This document shows, piece by piece, positions 51,137-59,607 of a stretch of 64,000 bases of DNA. Made by a program: the position numbers and the translations under genes. Numbering within the stretch: the stretch's first letter is position 1; each line of letters begins with the position of its first letter. The DNA is from GCA-2688105 sp964499445 (GTDB lineage: Bacteria > Chloroflexota > Dehalococcoidia > Dehalococcoidales > GCA-2688105), in assembly GCA_964499445.1 (NCBI GenBank), contig CAZCLE010000001.1:41064-105063 (forward strand). The letters are read 5' to 3'. Below the pieces are notes generated by a model. It was given only the letters and a program-made list of their open reading frames with translations. It was not told the DNA's origin and searched no databases.

Positions 51137-51669
51137 TGGTTTTGCTTACCTTCTTTCTCTTTTTCTAGCTCAAACGAGAGCAGGATTCCATCTACCTTGG
51201 TAGGTTCAACCTGACCCTGTGGCTTATTATCGACAACAGTCACTGGTGCCATAGTGCAGCAACCGACACAGGCGACGGTATCCAGGTCAAACTCACGGTC
51301 AGGAGTAGTTTCACCTGAGTCAATATCTAACCTTCTCCTCCAGGCATCCAGAGTAATATAACCGCCCTTCATATGACAGGCGGTGCCTAAACACACCCTT
51401 ATTGAGTGCTTCCCGGGAGGATTGAGCCGGAATTGATTGTAAAAGGTAACCACGCTGTAAACATCTATCCCCGTTATACCGAGAAATTCGGCTATCTCCA
51501 GCATAACTTCCCGGGGAAGATAGCCAAGCCTGCCCTGAACCTCCTGCAGAATAGGGATAAGATTTCCCCTTTTCCTGCCGAACTTTTTTAGAATTCGCCT
51601 GGTTTCCCGTATGTTGTTAGCCGGCTCCTCAGCCATAGTGATTTCTTTCTCAGGAGCAACCTTCGCCAT
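51133..51669 (-). CDS. NuoE/HymA-like 2Fe-2S subunit
   Basis: 178 residues. Helical N-terminus (about 15-75; GNLIPILQEVQGRLGYLPRE) and thioredoxin-like 2Fe-2S domain with four Cys: CLGTACHMKGG (near 95) and CVGCCTMAPV (near 134). This is the small subunit of complex-I-type diaphorases, passing electrons between the NuoF FMN and partner clusters. An alternative ATG is 11 codons in. It is the first of three consecutive subunits; overlap with the next gene is 4 bp. Confidence 0.93.
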   Translation of the reverse strand: MAKVAPEKEITMAEEPANNIRETRRILKKFGRKRGNLIPILQEVQGRLGYLPREVMLEIAEFLGITGIDVYSVVTFYNQFRLNPPGKHSIRVCLGTACHMKGGYITLDAWRRRLDIDSGETTPDREFDLDTVACVGCCTMAPVTVVDNKPQGQVEPTKVDGILLSFELEKEKEGKQNQ

Positions 51670-51703
51670 ACTATTATCGCCTCCGTAAATCGGGTAACTG
51701 CCC

Positions 51704-52408
51704 TTAAGTAGCGCCTTTCCCGGCCATGATTACGGTGAATCCAGCATCAGGAGAAAAACCCTCCCGTGGCAATTCCATATACCCTACCTCACTCGGCTTC
51801 TGAAAGAGCGTGGCCATGACCTTTTCCACGGTGAAGCCTGCCTGTCCCAGCAGTCCCACTGCCTCATCATACCGGTAAAAGGTAGCCCGTTGGTAGAAAG
51901 AATGTCCCTGTTTCTTTTTGCTTTCATAAAACCTACCCCAGGGGCTTTCTGCTAAGACCAGACCCAGCACTACCTTTCCCCCCGGCTGCAAAATGCGGTA
52001 AGCCTCCCGTAAAACCGCCAAAGGCGAACTGACAAAGCAGAGGGTCACTATAAAGAATACAGTACCGAAAGACTCCGCCACCAAAGGTTCTTGCTCCCCT
52101 CTACCCAGAAACACTGCTATCCCCCGTCCCCTCGCCATATTCAACAGTTTGATGGAGGGGTCAACTCCGGTCTCTATCCCCAGTGTCTGGGCAAAACGAC
52201 CACTACCCACCCCTACCTCAAGCCAGGGTTTAGATAAAAAAGGCAACACCTCCTGAAAAGCCTGCACCTCAATAGCGAAGATAAGCTTCCCTTCACCATC
52301 GAACCAGGCATCGTAGTCCGAAGCCAAGTGCTCGAAGGGAGACGCTTCTAGATTAACGGGTGGTGCTTCTGCCCTCGATTTTGGAGCGGAGTATTCCTGG
52401 CTAAGCAT
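51704..52408 (-). CDS. Class I SAM-dependent methyltransferase
   Basis: 234 residues. The SAM motif WLEVGVGSGRFAQTLG (near 60) and an acidic loop GVDPSIKLL mark a Methyltransf_11-type Rossmann fold. Motifs further on (TVFFIVTLCFVSSPLAVLRE, AYRILQPGGKVVLGLV) are conventional. The substrate is unknown; ubiE-like and arsenite-type enzymes share this layout. It lies inside the minus-strand run between the ferredoxin and the NuoE-like gene with short gaps, so it is probably cotranscribed. Confidence 0.85.
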   Translation of the reverse strand: MLSQEYSAPKSRAEAPPVNLEASPFEHLASDYDAWFDGEGKLIFAIEVQAFQEVLPFLSKPWLEVGVGSGRFAQTLGIETGVDPSIKLLNMARGRGIAVFLGRGEQEPLVAESFGTVFFIVTLCFVSSPLAVLREAYRILQPGGKVVLGLVLAESPWGRFYESKKKQGHSFYQRATFYRYDEAVGLLGQAGFTVEKVMATLFQKPSEVGYMELPREGFSPDAGFTVIMAGKGAT

Positions 52409-52460
52409 ATAAATACCCCCTACTATTTCTCAGAGTAATGTCTGCCACTAGACCTCTCCT

Positions 52461-52673
52461 CTATACCCTCCATATCTGAATTGCATTAAGGGGGCAGGCT
52501 CGAGCGCAATCACCACAACCCTGACAAACAGACGGGTCAGTCATAGGTCTCTGGTAAGAAGCTTCCTGTTTAAGCAGTTTATGAGTGCATGCCTGCACCG
52601 CAGCACACAGCCCACTATCGCACTTTTCAGGATGACACTTATTATAATCGACCAGTGCCATCTTACTTGGCAT
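52461..52673 (-). CDS. Small ferredoxin-like protein
   Basis: 70 residues. The second half has one typical 4Fe-4S motif, VCQGCGDCARACPLNAIQIW. The first half has a second, differently spaced set, CHPEKCDSGLCAAVQAC, like the RLI-type ferredoxin domain of ABCE1-like proteins. It thus probably carries two clusters. The start at 52673 (GGAG six bases upstream) lies inside the end of the 55-residue coiled-coil gene. It could donate electrons to or from the NuoEFG-like complex encoded downstream. Confidence 0.85.
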   Translation of the reverse strand: MPSKMALVDYNKCHPEKCDSGLCAAVQACTHKLLKQEASYQRPMTDPSVCQGCGDCARACPLNAIQIWRV

Positions 52674-52830
52674 CAGGTTCTCCTTCCGCCTCCTTTACCC
52701 TGTCCAGCTCATCCTCAAGCGCCTCCAATTCCTGCCACATTGACGACGGCACGGTATGAGCTGGCCAACGAGCCTTCAGGTCAACTATCCTATCCTCGAT
52801 TTCTTTTATCCTTATCAGTGCCCATCTCAC
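52663..52830 (-). CDS. Small coiled-coil protein coupled to fur
   Basis: A 55-residue gene from GTG 52830 to the TAA ending at 52663. The GTG overlaps the stop of the Fur-type gene (GTGA) and its end overlaps the start of the ferredoxin gene by 11 bp, so all three should be translated in series. The protein is Glu/Lys/Leu-rich with two predicted helices (RIKEIEDRIVDLKARWP and QELEALEDELDRVKEAEGE) and a short Pro-containing turn. No family is recognised. The tight overlaps on both sides are the main support that it is real. Confidence 0.65.
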   Translation of the reverse strand: MRWALIRIKEIEDRIVDLKARWPAHTVPSSMWQELEALEDELDRVKEAEGEPDAK

Positions 52831-53261
52831 CTCTGGCTATCCTTCTTTTTACATTCCTGACAATACCCTTCCAGATATAACTCAGCTTTGGTCACGTTAA
52901 AGCTATAGGCACGCCGCACCTTGTCCACTAGCTTGCCAATTTGTGGACTCTCAAACTCTATTACCTTCCCGCAGCACTTACATACCAGATGCTGATGCTC
53001 CACCGAGTGCTTTACCTCATAATAGCAACGTACCTCGCCCAGCCGTATCTCATCCACCAGACCCAATTCCTTAAACAAACGTAAACCACGATATACCGTA
53101 GCCAAGCTGATGGACTCGTCTCGGCTGCTAGCCCGCCGGTATATCTCCTTGGCATCTATATACCCACCAACCTCACGGATAAGGTCTAAAAGCAACCTTC
53201 GCTGGGCGGTTACTGGGTGACCCACTATTTCACCCGGAGCATTATTGCGAATGTTTCTCAT
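52827..53261 (-). CDS. Fur-family metalloregulator
   Basis: 144 residues from ATG 53261; a TTG at 53273 would add four. N-terminal winged helix (VTAQRRLLLDLIREVGGYID, ISLATVYRGLRLFKELGLVD) and C-terminal metal/dimer domain with EHQHLVCKCCGKVIEFE (near 92) and a final CQEC. Both CxxC pairs needed for the structural zinc are present. The sensory site residues (His-rich loop) look Fur/PerR-like; iron or peroxide cannot be distinguished. It heads a run of Fe-S genes and may control them and itself. Confidence 0.92.
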   Translation of the reverse strand: MRNIRNNAPGEIVGHPVTAQRRLLLDLIREVGGYIDAKEIYRRASSRDESISLATVYRGLRLFKELGLVDEIRLGEVRCYYEVKHSVEHQHLVCKCCGKVIEFESPQIGKLVDKVRRAYSFNVTKAELYLEGYCQECKKKDSQR

Positions 53262-53468
53262 TCTCACCAACAAATTCTAACAGCTATTATCACCACTGTC
53301 AAGGCATAAGCCCAGCCGGTTCTGCGCTGGGGATATTGACAACCACAGAGGCAAGACCTATACTGCGAACAAACTTTGGTCATTAGCTACAAGTTGAGGC
53401 GCAAGTATGCGTAGCGACACCGGTCAAATGAAAATTACCTGAACAATCCGGCATAACCAATTACTGGA

Positions 53469-54320
53469 ATGGGTGGCTCTGTGAGCATTAAAATTGTCAC
53501 TGACAGCACCTCAGACATATCACCTGAAGTTGCCCACGCTTTAGGTATTACCGTTGTGCCAATCTATGTCCGGTTTGGTGACGAGGTTTACCGGGACGGC
53601 GTGGACATAAGTAACGCCGGGTTCTACCATAAGCTGGCTACCTCATTTGTGCACCCGTCCACTTCACCGCCAACGCCACAAGATTTTGCCAATGTATACT
53701 CGGATTGCTCCAAAGAGGCTGAGGAGATTGTTTCCATTCACATCTCAGGTAAAATCAGCGGTACCTATAACTCTGCCCGGCAGGGTAAAAAGATGGCAAA
53801 AGAAAAACGCCAAATTGAAATCATTGACTCTCATTTCATTTCCATTGGCTTAGCGCTGGTGGTTATGAGGGCAGCCAGGCTAGCCAAGACAGGAGAGAGC
53901 TTGGAATGCATTCTTGAGGAGACGCGGAAAACTATTAACCAGGTACAAATGCTCGGAATTTTTGACACACTGAAATATTTAGTTTTGGGTGGTCGGGTCA
54001 GTAAAGCGACAGCGGCGATAGCCGACATATTTCAGATAAAGCCTGTGCTTACTTCTAAAAATGGCGAGATTGTTCGGGCCGGCTTGGTACGTACATATTC
54101 AAGGGGGATGGACAGGCTATATGAATTTGTGGCAGACCGACTGAATATTCAAGATTTAGCCATTGCCCATAGCACCGTACCTGAGCAGGCCAGCCAACTG
54201 AAAGCACGGTTAAATTCTATCTTTCCTGAGGAAAAAATTCATGTAGCCCAGATAGGCGCCGCCCTCGGAGTCCACGGTGGTCCAAAAGTTCTGGTTTTAG
54301 CTTTCAGGCAAGGAGAATAG
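53469..54320 (+). CDS. DegV family fatty-acid-binding protein
   Basis: 283 residues; the start could be ATG 53469 or GTG 53481 (giving SIKIVTDSTSD, the usual family N-terminus). DegV proteins bind fatty acids and, as FakB, present them to FakA for phosphorylation. Typical segments are KIVTDSTSDIS, VVPIYVRFGDEVYRDGVDIS, TSPPTPQDFANVY, SGKISGTYNSARQG and the C-terminal GAALGVHGGPKVL. No fakA is seen in the window. An inverted repeat begins directly after the stop codon. Confidence 0.92.
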   Translation: MGGSVSIKIVTDSTSDISPEVAHALGITVVPIYVRFGDEVYRDGVDISNAGFYHKLATSFVHPSTSPPTPQDFANVYSDCSKEAEEIVSIHISGKISGTYNSARQGKKMAKEKRQIEIIDSHFISIGLALVVMRAARLAKTGESLECILEETRKTINQVQMLGIFDTLKYLVLGGRVSKATAAIADIFQIKPVLTSKNGEIVRAGLVRTYSRGMDRLYEFVADRLNIQDLAIAHSTVPEQASQLKARLNSIFPEEKIHVAQIGAALGVHGGPKVLVLAFRQGE

Positions 54321-54360
54321 TCAGCTAATTCGGAAAGTACCGAAATGGAATTAGCTGAGA
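54321..54360. repeat. Nested inverted repeats between degV and glnA
   Basis: TCAGCTAATT (54321-54330) and AATTAGCTGA (54350-54359) form 10-bp arms. Inside them is a second perfect palindrome TTCGG-AAAGTA-CCGAA (54329-54344). There is no T-run, so a standard terminator is unlikely; a processing hairpin or an operator is possible. Confidence 0.6.
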
Positions 54361-54400
54361 GCGGATAAAGTGATGGTGACCCTCACCGCACCCCACACCT

Positions 54401-54428
54401 TTGCTTCTTCCCCGAGTTCTATTATAAT
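54401..54428 (+). promoter_or_regulatory. Candidate glnA promoter
   Basis: TTGCTT (54401-54406) and TATAAT (54423-54428) with a 16-bp spacer. Immediately downstream, GGTA-N8-TACC (54429-54444) overlaps the expected start. It lies 83 bp before the glnA ATG, which has its own GGAGG. Confidence 0.5.
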
Positions 54429-54510
54429 GGTAATAATTAATACCGTAGGATGCGGTGAGTATCAGGACTGGCGATATAGACAAAAACGCTATCTAATATG
54501 GAGGTAAAAT

Positions 54511-56013
54511 ATGAAAGACACCGTAGAAATGAATTCTAACCAAATAGTTCAGTTTCTGGGAAAGCCCGCCGAAGAATTTACTAAACAGGACCTGAGCAGG
54601 TTTATTGAGGAGAAAAACATTGAGATGGTAAACTTCCGGCATGTAGGCGGAGATGGCAGGCTAAAGACCCTCAACTTTGTAATTACCAGCAAAGCTCAAC
54701 TGGATCGTATACTATCAGTAGGGGAAAGGGTAGATGGTTCCAGCCTACTCCCTTATATCGATGCCGCTTCAAGCGACCTATATGTTATTCCCCGGTATAA
54801 AACTGCCTACGTGAACCCGTTCTCTCCTATTCCCACAGTAGATATACTTTGCTCTTACTATACCAATGAAGGGGTTCGGCTACCAAGCTCTCCAGAGAAT
54901 ATTGTTAGCAAGGCTCACGAGGTATTGAAGAATAGCACCGGGTTAACTCTCGAGGCTATGGGGGAGCTGGAATACTATGTTTTCTATGAGAGTGAACCTT
55001 TCTATCCAGTTACGGCTCAGAGGGGTTACCAAGAGTCTTCCCCATTTTCCAAATGGGAGGAACTGAGATGTGAGGCTATGCAGGCTATTGCTCAGGCGGG
55101 AGGCAAGATAAAGTATGGTCACTCTGAAGTGGGCAGCATTTCTGGGGAAGACTATGAGATGGAGCAGCATGAGATTGAGTTTCTTCCGGTGCCTATTGAA
55201 GATGCCGCCGATCAAATTGTTATTGCCAAATGGATGCTGAGGATGATTGGGTATAAGTACGGGGTAACCATCAGCTTTGCCCCCAAGATTTTGGTGGGAC
55301 ATGCCGGCAGCGGTCTTCATATTCATACCAGATTGGTCGAAGATGAGAAGAATACGATGGTTGAAGGAAGTCAATTAAGCGATATAGCCAAAAAGGCTAT
55401 TGCCGGCTATCTAACCCTGGCTCCTTCCCTAACTGCCTTTGGTAATACTGTCCCTACTTCTTATCTAAGATTGGTTCCCCATCAGGAAGCACCAACCAAT
55501 ATATGCTGGGGTGATAGAAACCGTTCGGTATTAGTCAGAGTCCCCTTGGGATGGTTAAATGTTAGTAATATGGCCAGAGATGCTAATCCACAGGAGAGGA
55601 CGGAAGCTTCGGAACTTACCGATAGTCAGACGGTAGAATTTCGCTGTCCTGATGGTTCGGCTAACATTTATCTATTACTAGCCGGATTGGCGGTGGCGGC
55701 TCGACATGGATTAGAGATGGAAGGTGCGTTGGAACTGGCTAAAAAACTCTATGTGGATGTAAACATCTTCTCCCCTGAGCATAAAGAGACTCAGGAGAAA
55801 CTGCCTCAGTTACCTACCTCATGCTGGGAATCAGCTGAAAGTCTGTTGAGAGAGCGTGAAATATACCAGAGGGACGGTGTCTTTTCTTCCACAGTAATTG
55901 ATGAGATAGTGAAAGGACTTAAGAGTTACAACGATAGGGACCTGAGTGAAAAGTTATCCGGCAAGGAAGACGAGATCAAAAAGTTGATCGAAGAATATCT
56001 CCATTGTTCGTGA
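54511..56013 (+). CDS. glnA: Glutamine synthetase family protein (divergent GlnA)
   Basis: 500 residues, with GGAGG before the ATG. Glutamine synthetase folds are evident: the beta-grasp N-terminus (IEMVNFRHVGGDGRLKTLNF), LEAMGELEYYVFYE with metal-binding Glu near 155, EYxxxQxEIEF-like YEMEQHEIEFLPVP (near 220), GSGLHIHTRL (near 273), the NxxxSYxRLVP-like TVPTSYLRLVPHQEAPTN (near 315) and the EFRCPDGSANIYL Arg/Glu loop (near 372). The family makes glutamine from glutamate and ammonia. The N-terminus is longer and several motifs are altered, so a related ligase activity cannot be excluded. The neighbouring gdhA and nrpR support nitrogen assimilation. Confidence 0.85.
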   Translation: MKDTVEMNSNQIVQFLGKPAEEFTKQDLSRFIEEKNIEMVNFRHVGGDGRLKTLNFVITSKAQLDRILSVGERVDGSSLLPYIDAASSDLYVIPRYKTAYVNPFSPIPTVDILCSYYTNEGVRLPSSPENIVSKAHEVLKNSTGLTLEAMGELEYYVFYESEPFYPVTAQRGYQESSPFSKWEELRCEAMQAIAQAGGKIKYGHSEVGSISGEDYEMEQHEIEFLPVPIEDAADQIVIAKWMLRMIGYKYGVTISFAPKILVGHAGSGLHIHTRLVEDEKNTMVEGSQLSDIAKKAIAGYLTLAPSLTAFGNTVPTSYLRLVPHQEAPTNICWGDRNRSVLVRVPLGWLNVSNMARDANPQERTEASELTDSQTVEFRCPDGSANIYLLLAGLAVAARHGLEMEGALELAKKLYVDVNIFSPEHKETQEKLPQLPTSCWESAESLLREREIYQRDGVFSSTVIDEIVKGLKSYNDRDLSEKLSGKEDEIKKLIEEYLHCS

Positions 56014-56061
56014 CCTGGAGCTTGCCTAAACAATTATCCACATTGTGCAATAGTTAATAAG

Positions 56062-56100
56062 AAGGCCGGATATCCTTGAGGCAGAACCATCCGGCCTTTC
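56062..56100. terminator. Bidirectional terminator after glnA
   Basis: Arms AAGGCCGGAT (56062-56071) and ATCCGGCCTT (56089-56098) with a 17-base loop, followed by TTCC. It lies between the ends of the convergent glnA and the DUF5679-like gene; the flanking T-runs are short in both directions. Confidence 0.7.
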
Positions 56101-56129
56101 CATTAACCCTGACACCGGCAATACCAGCT

Positions 56130-56270
56130 TTAACTCTTCCCTATCCTGAACATCTTAGTGCCACACGTTGGACATATTCCCTGAGTCGCTGGCTTGCCAT
56201 TCTTCATGGTTATGCTCTTGGCATCCTTCATTTCCCTTTTAGCACGACACTTCACACAGTATGCCTGCAT
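56130..56270 (-). CDS. DUF5679-like small zinc-ribbon protein
   Basis: 46 residues from ATG 56270, nine bases after GGAGG; an ATG two codons upstream is too near the RBS. Two CxxC pairs: QAYCVKCRAKREMKDAK and GICPTCGTKMFRIGKS. It is a close paralogue of the gene at 13933-14076 in both cysteine pairs and the FRIGK ending. Zinc binding is expected. Function is unknown. It is downstream of gdhA in the opposite sense to glnA. Confidence 0.8.
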   Translation of the reverse strand: MQAYCVKCRAKREMKDAKSITMKNGKPATQGICPTCGTKMFRIGKS

Positions 56271-56509
56271 TTTCATCCGCCTCCTTTTTTGGGTTGAATC
56301 ATAAACTATTCACTCCGGTAATGTCAATAGTCTAATAGTCACGGTTTCGTTACAAACGGGTTCAAAAATTAATTAGTCTTATTTTACCCTTTACTCAAAA
56401 AGAGCAGGGGGTAAGAATGAGGAGAGGTAATTTCAACTTGATTCCCCTATCTTGACCTAGCCTTGTCTCAAGGCTCACGTTGGGAAAGATAGCCTTATCG
56501 GGGTCTGCC

Positions 56510-57763
56510 TTATACCCAACCACGAAGTTTCATTGCCTCTGCCACACGAATTACAGCAACAATATAAGCTGCTGTCCTCATTTTAACCTTACGCTTCAAA
56601 GATTCAGCCAAGACATCCTGGAATGCTTTCGTCATAATCCGACCGAGTTGCTGGTGAACCTCATTCTCATCCCAATAATACCTATTTAAACACTGAACCC
56701 ACTCAAAATAGGAAACGGTGACCCCTCCGGCATTACATAGGAAATCAGGTATACTAAATACTCCATTCTGGTATAACACCTCATCGGATTCAGGAGTAGT
56801 CGGTCCGTTGGCTAACTCAGCTACTATCCTTGCCCTGATTCTAGAAGCATTCTTCTCAGTTATCACCGTCTCCAGCCCTGCCGGGCATAATACGTCAACC
56901 TCCAGTTCCAGCAGTTCAGCATTACTGATATTCTCCGCCTGGGGAAAGTTTATAACTGAGCCGGTTTCCATTTTATGCTGCAGAACCTTACTGGGGTCTA
57001 ATCCTTGTTTATTATGGATACCGCCCTTGGAGTCACTGACGACTACAATCTTGGACCCCGCAATCTCACGCATCAAAATGGCTGCATTCGAACCAGCGTT
57101 ACCAAAACCCTGAACCGCCACTGTTGCTGCTGACAGATCCATATTTAAATGTTTGGCGGCTTCCATTATAGTATAGACTCCACCACGAGCCGTGGCATCA
57201 TCGCGGCCCAGCGAACCACCCAGACTTAATGGCTTACCCGTTATTACTCCCGGTATACTACACCCTCTAAGTTTTGAATACTCATCCATCATCCACCCCA
57301 TTATCTGCGGGTTGGTATATACATCTGGTGCCGGAATATCTCTATCAGGACCAATGAATTCCCATATCGCATCTATATAGCCACGGCTTAGCCTTTCCAA
57401 CTCACTACTAGACATCTCTTTAGGATTGCAAATAACGCCGCCTTTACCACCCCCCAAGGGAATGTCAGCTACAGCACACTTCCAGGTCATCCAGGCAGCC
57501 AAGGCTTTGACAACATCAACTGTTTCTTCAGGATGGAACCTGATACCCCCTTTAAAGGGTCCACGGGCATTGTTATACTGAACCCTAAACCCTTGAAAAA
57601 CCTTGGTCTGCCCATCGTCCATCTTTACCGGTATAGATACATGAAGCTCTCTCATAGGTTCTCTGAGAAAAGCATGGATACCAGGCTCCAAGTGTAATAT
57701 ACTAGCCACCTCATCTAGCTGGGCTTGGGCCATCTCAAATAAACTTAGTGTTTTTTTGACCAT
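56510..57763 (-). CDS. gdhA: Glutamate dehydrogenase
   Basis: 417 residues, typical of the hexameric archaeal/Gram-positive type. Catalytic region: YNNARGPFKGGIRFHPEET with Lys near 73, then VADIPLGGGKGGVICNP with the catalytic Lys near 105-113, and PAPDVYTNPQIMGWMMDEYS. The cofactor fold has VAVQGFGNAGSNAAI near 212. It interconverts 2-oxoglutarate plus ammonia with glutamate. NAD versus NADP use is not resolved by eye. RBS GAGGAG. Third gene of the nrpR-hisF-gdhA unit. Confidence 0.96.
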   Translation of the reverse strand: MVKKTLSLFEMAQAQLDEVASILHLEPGIHAFLREPMRELHVSIPVKMDDGQTKVFQGFRVQYNNARGPFKGGIRFHPEETVDVVKALAAWMTWKCAVADIPLGGGKGGVICNPKEMSSSELERLSRGYIDAIWEFIGPDRDIPAPDVYTNPQIMGWMMDEYSKLRGCSIPGVITGKPLSLGGSLGRDDATARGGVYTIMEAAKHLNMDLSAATVAVQGFGNAGSNAAILMREIAGSKIVVVSDSKGGIHNKQGLDPSKVLQHKMETGSVINFPQAENISNAELLELEVDVLCPAGLETVITEKNASRIRARIVAELANGPTTPESDEVLYQNGVFSIPDFLCNAGGVTVSYFEWVQCLNRYYWDENEVHQQLGRIMTKAFQDVLAESLKRKVKMRTAAYIVAVIRVAEAMKLRGWV

Positions 57764-57786
57764 AATATACTCCTCTTTATCACCTG

Positions 57787-58557
57787 TTATGTTTTTACTA
57801 GCATGCCTCTCTCTTTCAGGTATCTCTTGGCTTCGGGTATAGATATCTCTCCGAAGTGAAAAATAGAAGCCGCCAACACCGCTGATGCTTTGCCTATTAC
57901 CACGGCTTCATAGAGATGCTCCAGCTTACCAGCACCTCCCGAAGCGGTAACCGGTATTGTTACCGCCTCCGATACCGCTTTCGTCATCTCCAAATCATAG
58001 CCCTCCTTCGTCCCGTCAGCATCCTTGCTGGTAAGCAAAATCTCTCCTCCTCCCAGCTCCTCTACCCGCTTTGCCCACTGAACTATGTCCATCCCCGTTG
58101 GTTCTTCACCACTTTTTACTACCACCTCCAGCCTGGGAAAACCGCTACCCGGTGGATTCTTCCTGCCATCAATGGCAACCACCAGCCTCTCCTTCCCAAA
58201 CCGCTTGGCGGCTTCTTTTATGAGTTCGGGATTCCTGACCGCCGCCGTATTGATAGAAACCTTGTCCACACCAAGATTAATTAGTGCCGTCATATCCTCA
58301 ATACTGCCGATGCCGCCACCGACAGCGAAGGGGACGGTAACCACATCGCAGACTCTTTTAACCCATTCTAGCCTTGTCTTTCTATTCTCCACGGTAGCGA
58401 AGATATCAAGGAAGACCAGCTCATCAGCGCCCTCCCGGCAATAGGCTACTGCTGCCTCCACCGGGTCACGGGCATCCCTCAGGTTGACAAATTTTACCCC
58501 CTTGACTACCCTCCCATCCTTCACGTCCAGACACGGTATAATTTTTACCTCTTTCAT
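57787..58557 (-). CDS. hisF: Imidazole glycerol phosphate synthase cyclase subunit
   Basis: 256 residues, TIM barrel with both catalytic aspartates: IPCLDVKDGRVVKGVKF (Asp near 11) and SKDADGTKEGYDLE (near 178), plus GGGIGS and ASGGAGKLEH phosphate-binding loops. It forms IGP and AICAR from PRFAR, using ammonia from HisH. hisH is not adjacent; hisF stands alone between nrpR and gdhA, 1 bp after nrpR. As an ammonia-using enzyme it may be controlled with nitrogen supply. Confidence 0.96.
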   Translation of the reverse strand: MKEVKIIPCLDVKDGRVVKGVKFVNLRDARDPVEAAVAYCREGADELVFLDIFATVENRKTRLEWVKRVCDVVTVPFAVGGGIGSIEDMTALINLGVDKVSINTAAVRNPELIKEAAKRFGKERLVVAIDGRKNPPGSGFPRLEVVVKSGEEPTGMDIVQWAKRVEELGGGEILLTSKDADGTKEGYDLEMTKAVSEAVTIPVTASGGAGKLEHLYEAVVIGKASAVLAASIFHFGEISIPEAKRYLKERGMLVKT

Positions 58558-58558
58558 C

Positions 58559-59554
58559 TCACAGCTCCGAAAATTTGATTAGATTCTGATACTCCATGAC
58601 GGTGCTCATGGCATGATTTTCGGCTTCAATGCCGGCTTCCTCAGCCGCCGCCGCCGGATTCAAGCCCCCGAGAAGAATTATCCCAATTTTATTAAGCTCC
58701 ACCGGGATTTCACACACTGGTTCACTGAGATTCCCCATTATCAAAAGGCCTCCCAGTCCAGCCTCTTTGAGCTTGGTTACTACCTCCTCAGCTGTTGGCC
58801 GGCACAGGGCCGGTATTTCACGAAAGTTGGCTAGTATCTTCCCTTCGCCTTTCTTAGCTACTTCTGTCACAGAGGTCATCCCGGCTTTAATGAATACCTC
58901 TGAAGGGTCGAGGGAGGAGCCAGCATAGTGAATAAGTTCCACAAAGCGAAGTGGCCGATGGTCACGAATCTGAAGGATGCCCCCGAACTTGGAGTCAATA
59001 GGGATTCCTGCCTTAAGCAAGGTGCCATTGACCACAATGCTGCAAACTGTAGCCAACCCCACCTTGTTCTGGGGAACGATTAACTCGCCCAGTTTTTCAC
59101 CTTCTTGCGCCATCGCTACCAAGTGGCTAACGCAAAGCCCCTTGGTAAAAGCCGGCCTCATTGCCTCGAGCGCCTCGCTGAATTGTGCTTTCGGAAAAAG
59201 GGAAATGTTGACCGGAACAGAACCAGTGCGATTCTGTGGGTTAAAATTAGTGCGGAAGGCAAGTTTCTCAATCCTGGAAATGGCAAACCCCACCTTGTCC
59301 TTAACCAAAGCGCTCCTTACCTCCTCAATGCCCTGCTCGGTGAGCATCCGACCATCCCGACTCCCCATAAGCTGTGTTAACCCACGCTCATCCATCAGCT
59401 TGAGGTGGTATCTCACTGCCCGTTCACCCAGTTCAATCCCGTGGTCCGTCAAGCGACGAGCAATTACCCTAGCTCCCAGCGTCTCCTTGGAGTCGCTCAA
59501 AACCTTCAAAATCGCGAGCACCTTTCGCTCCACATCTTGCGTTTCAAAGCCCAT
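58559..59554 (-). CDS. nrpR: NrpR-like nitrogen regulator with one NrpR domain
   Basis: 331 residues. An N-terminal winged helix (about 8-75: LKVLSDSKETLGARVIARRL, ERAVRYHLKLMDERGLTQ) precedes one NrpR (DUF128) domain (about 90-325) with NISLFPKAQFSEAL, VGLATVCSIVVNGTLLKAGI, FGGILQIRDHRP, and IGIILLGGLNPAAAAEEAGI. Methanogen NrpR represses nitrogen genes at GGAA-N6-TTCC operators and is released by 2-oxoglutarate. Here the same operator sits at its own promoter and the downstream genes are hisF and gdhA. A single domain is the short form; it may dimerise to give the two-domain architecture. Confidence 0.9.
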   Translation of the reverse strand: MGFETQDVERKVLAILKVLSDSKETLGARVIARRLTDHGIELGERAVRYHLKLMDERGLTQLMGSRDGRMLTEQGIEEVRSALVKDKVGFAISRIEKLAFRTNFNPQNRTGSVPVNISLFPKAQFSEALEAMRPAFTKGLCVSHLVAMAQEGEKLGELIVPQNKVGLATVCSIVVNGTLLKAGIPIDSKFGGILQIRDHRPLRFVELIHYAGSSLDPSEVFIKAGMTSVTEVAKKGEGKILANFREIPALCRPTAEEVVTKLKEAGLGGLLIMGNLSEPVCEIPVELNKIGIILLGGLNPAAAAEEAGIEAENHAMSTVMEYQNLIKFSEL

Positions 59555-59591
59555 CTCAATACACTCCGATGACCTACATCAAGAGGTAGTA

Positions 59592-59605
59592 GGAAACCGT
59601 TTTCC
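59592..59605 (-). promoter_or_regulatory. NrpR operator, GGAA-N6-TTCC
   Basis: GGAAACCGTTTTCC, a perfect match to the archaeal NrpR consensus GGAA-N6-TTCC, extended by A and T on each side. It lies 37 bp upstream of the nrpR start, directly after the -10 box, and so covers the transcription start. Confidence 0.85.
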
Positions 59606-59607
59606 TT

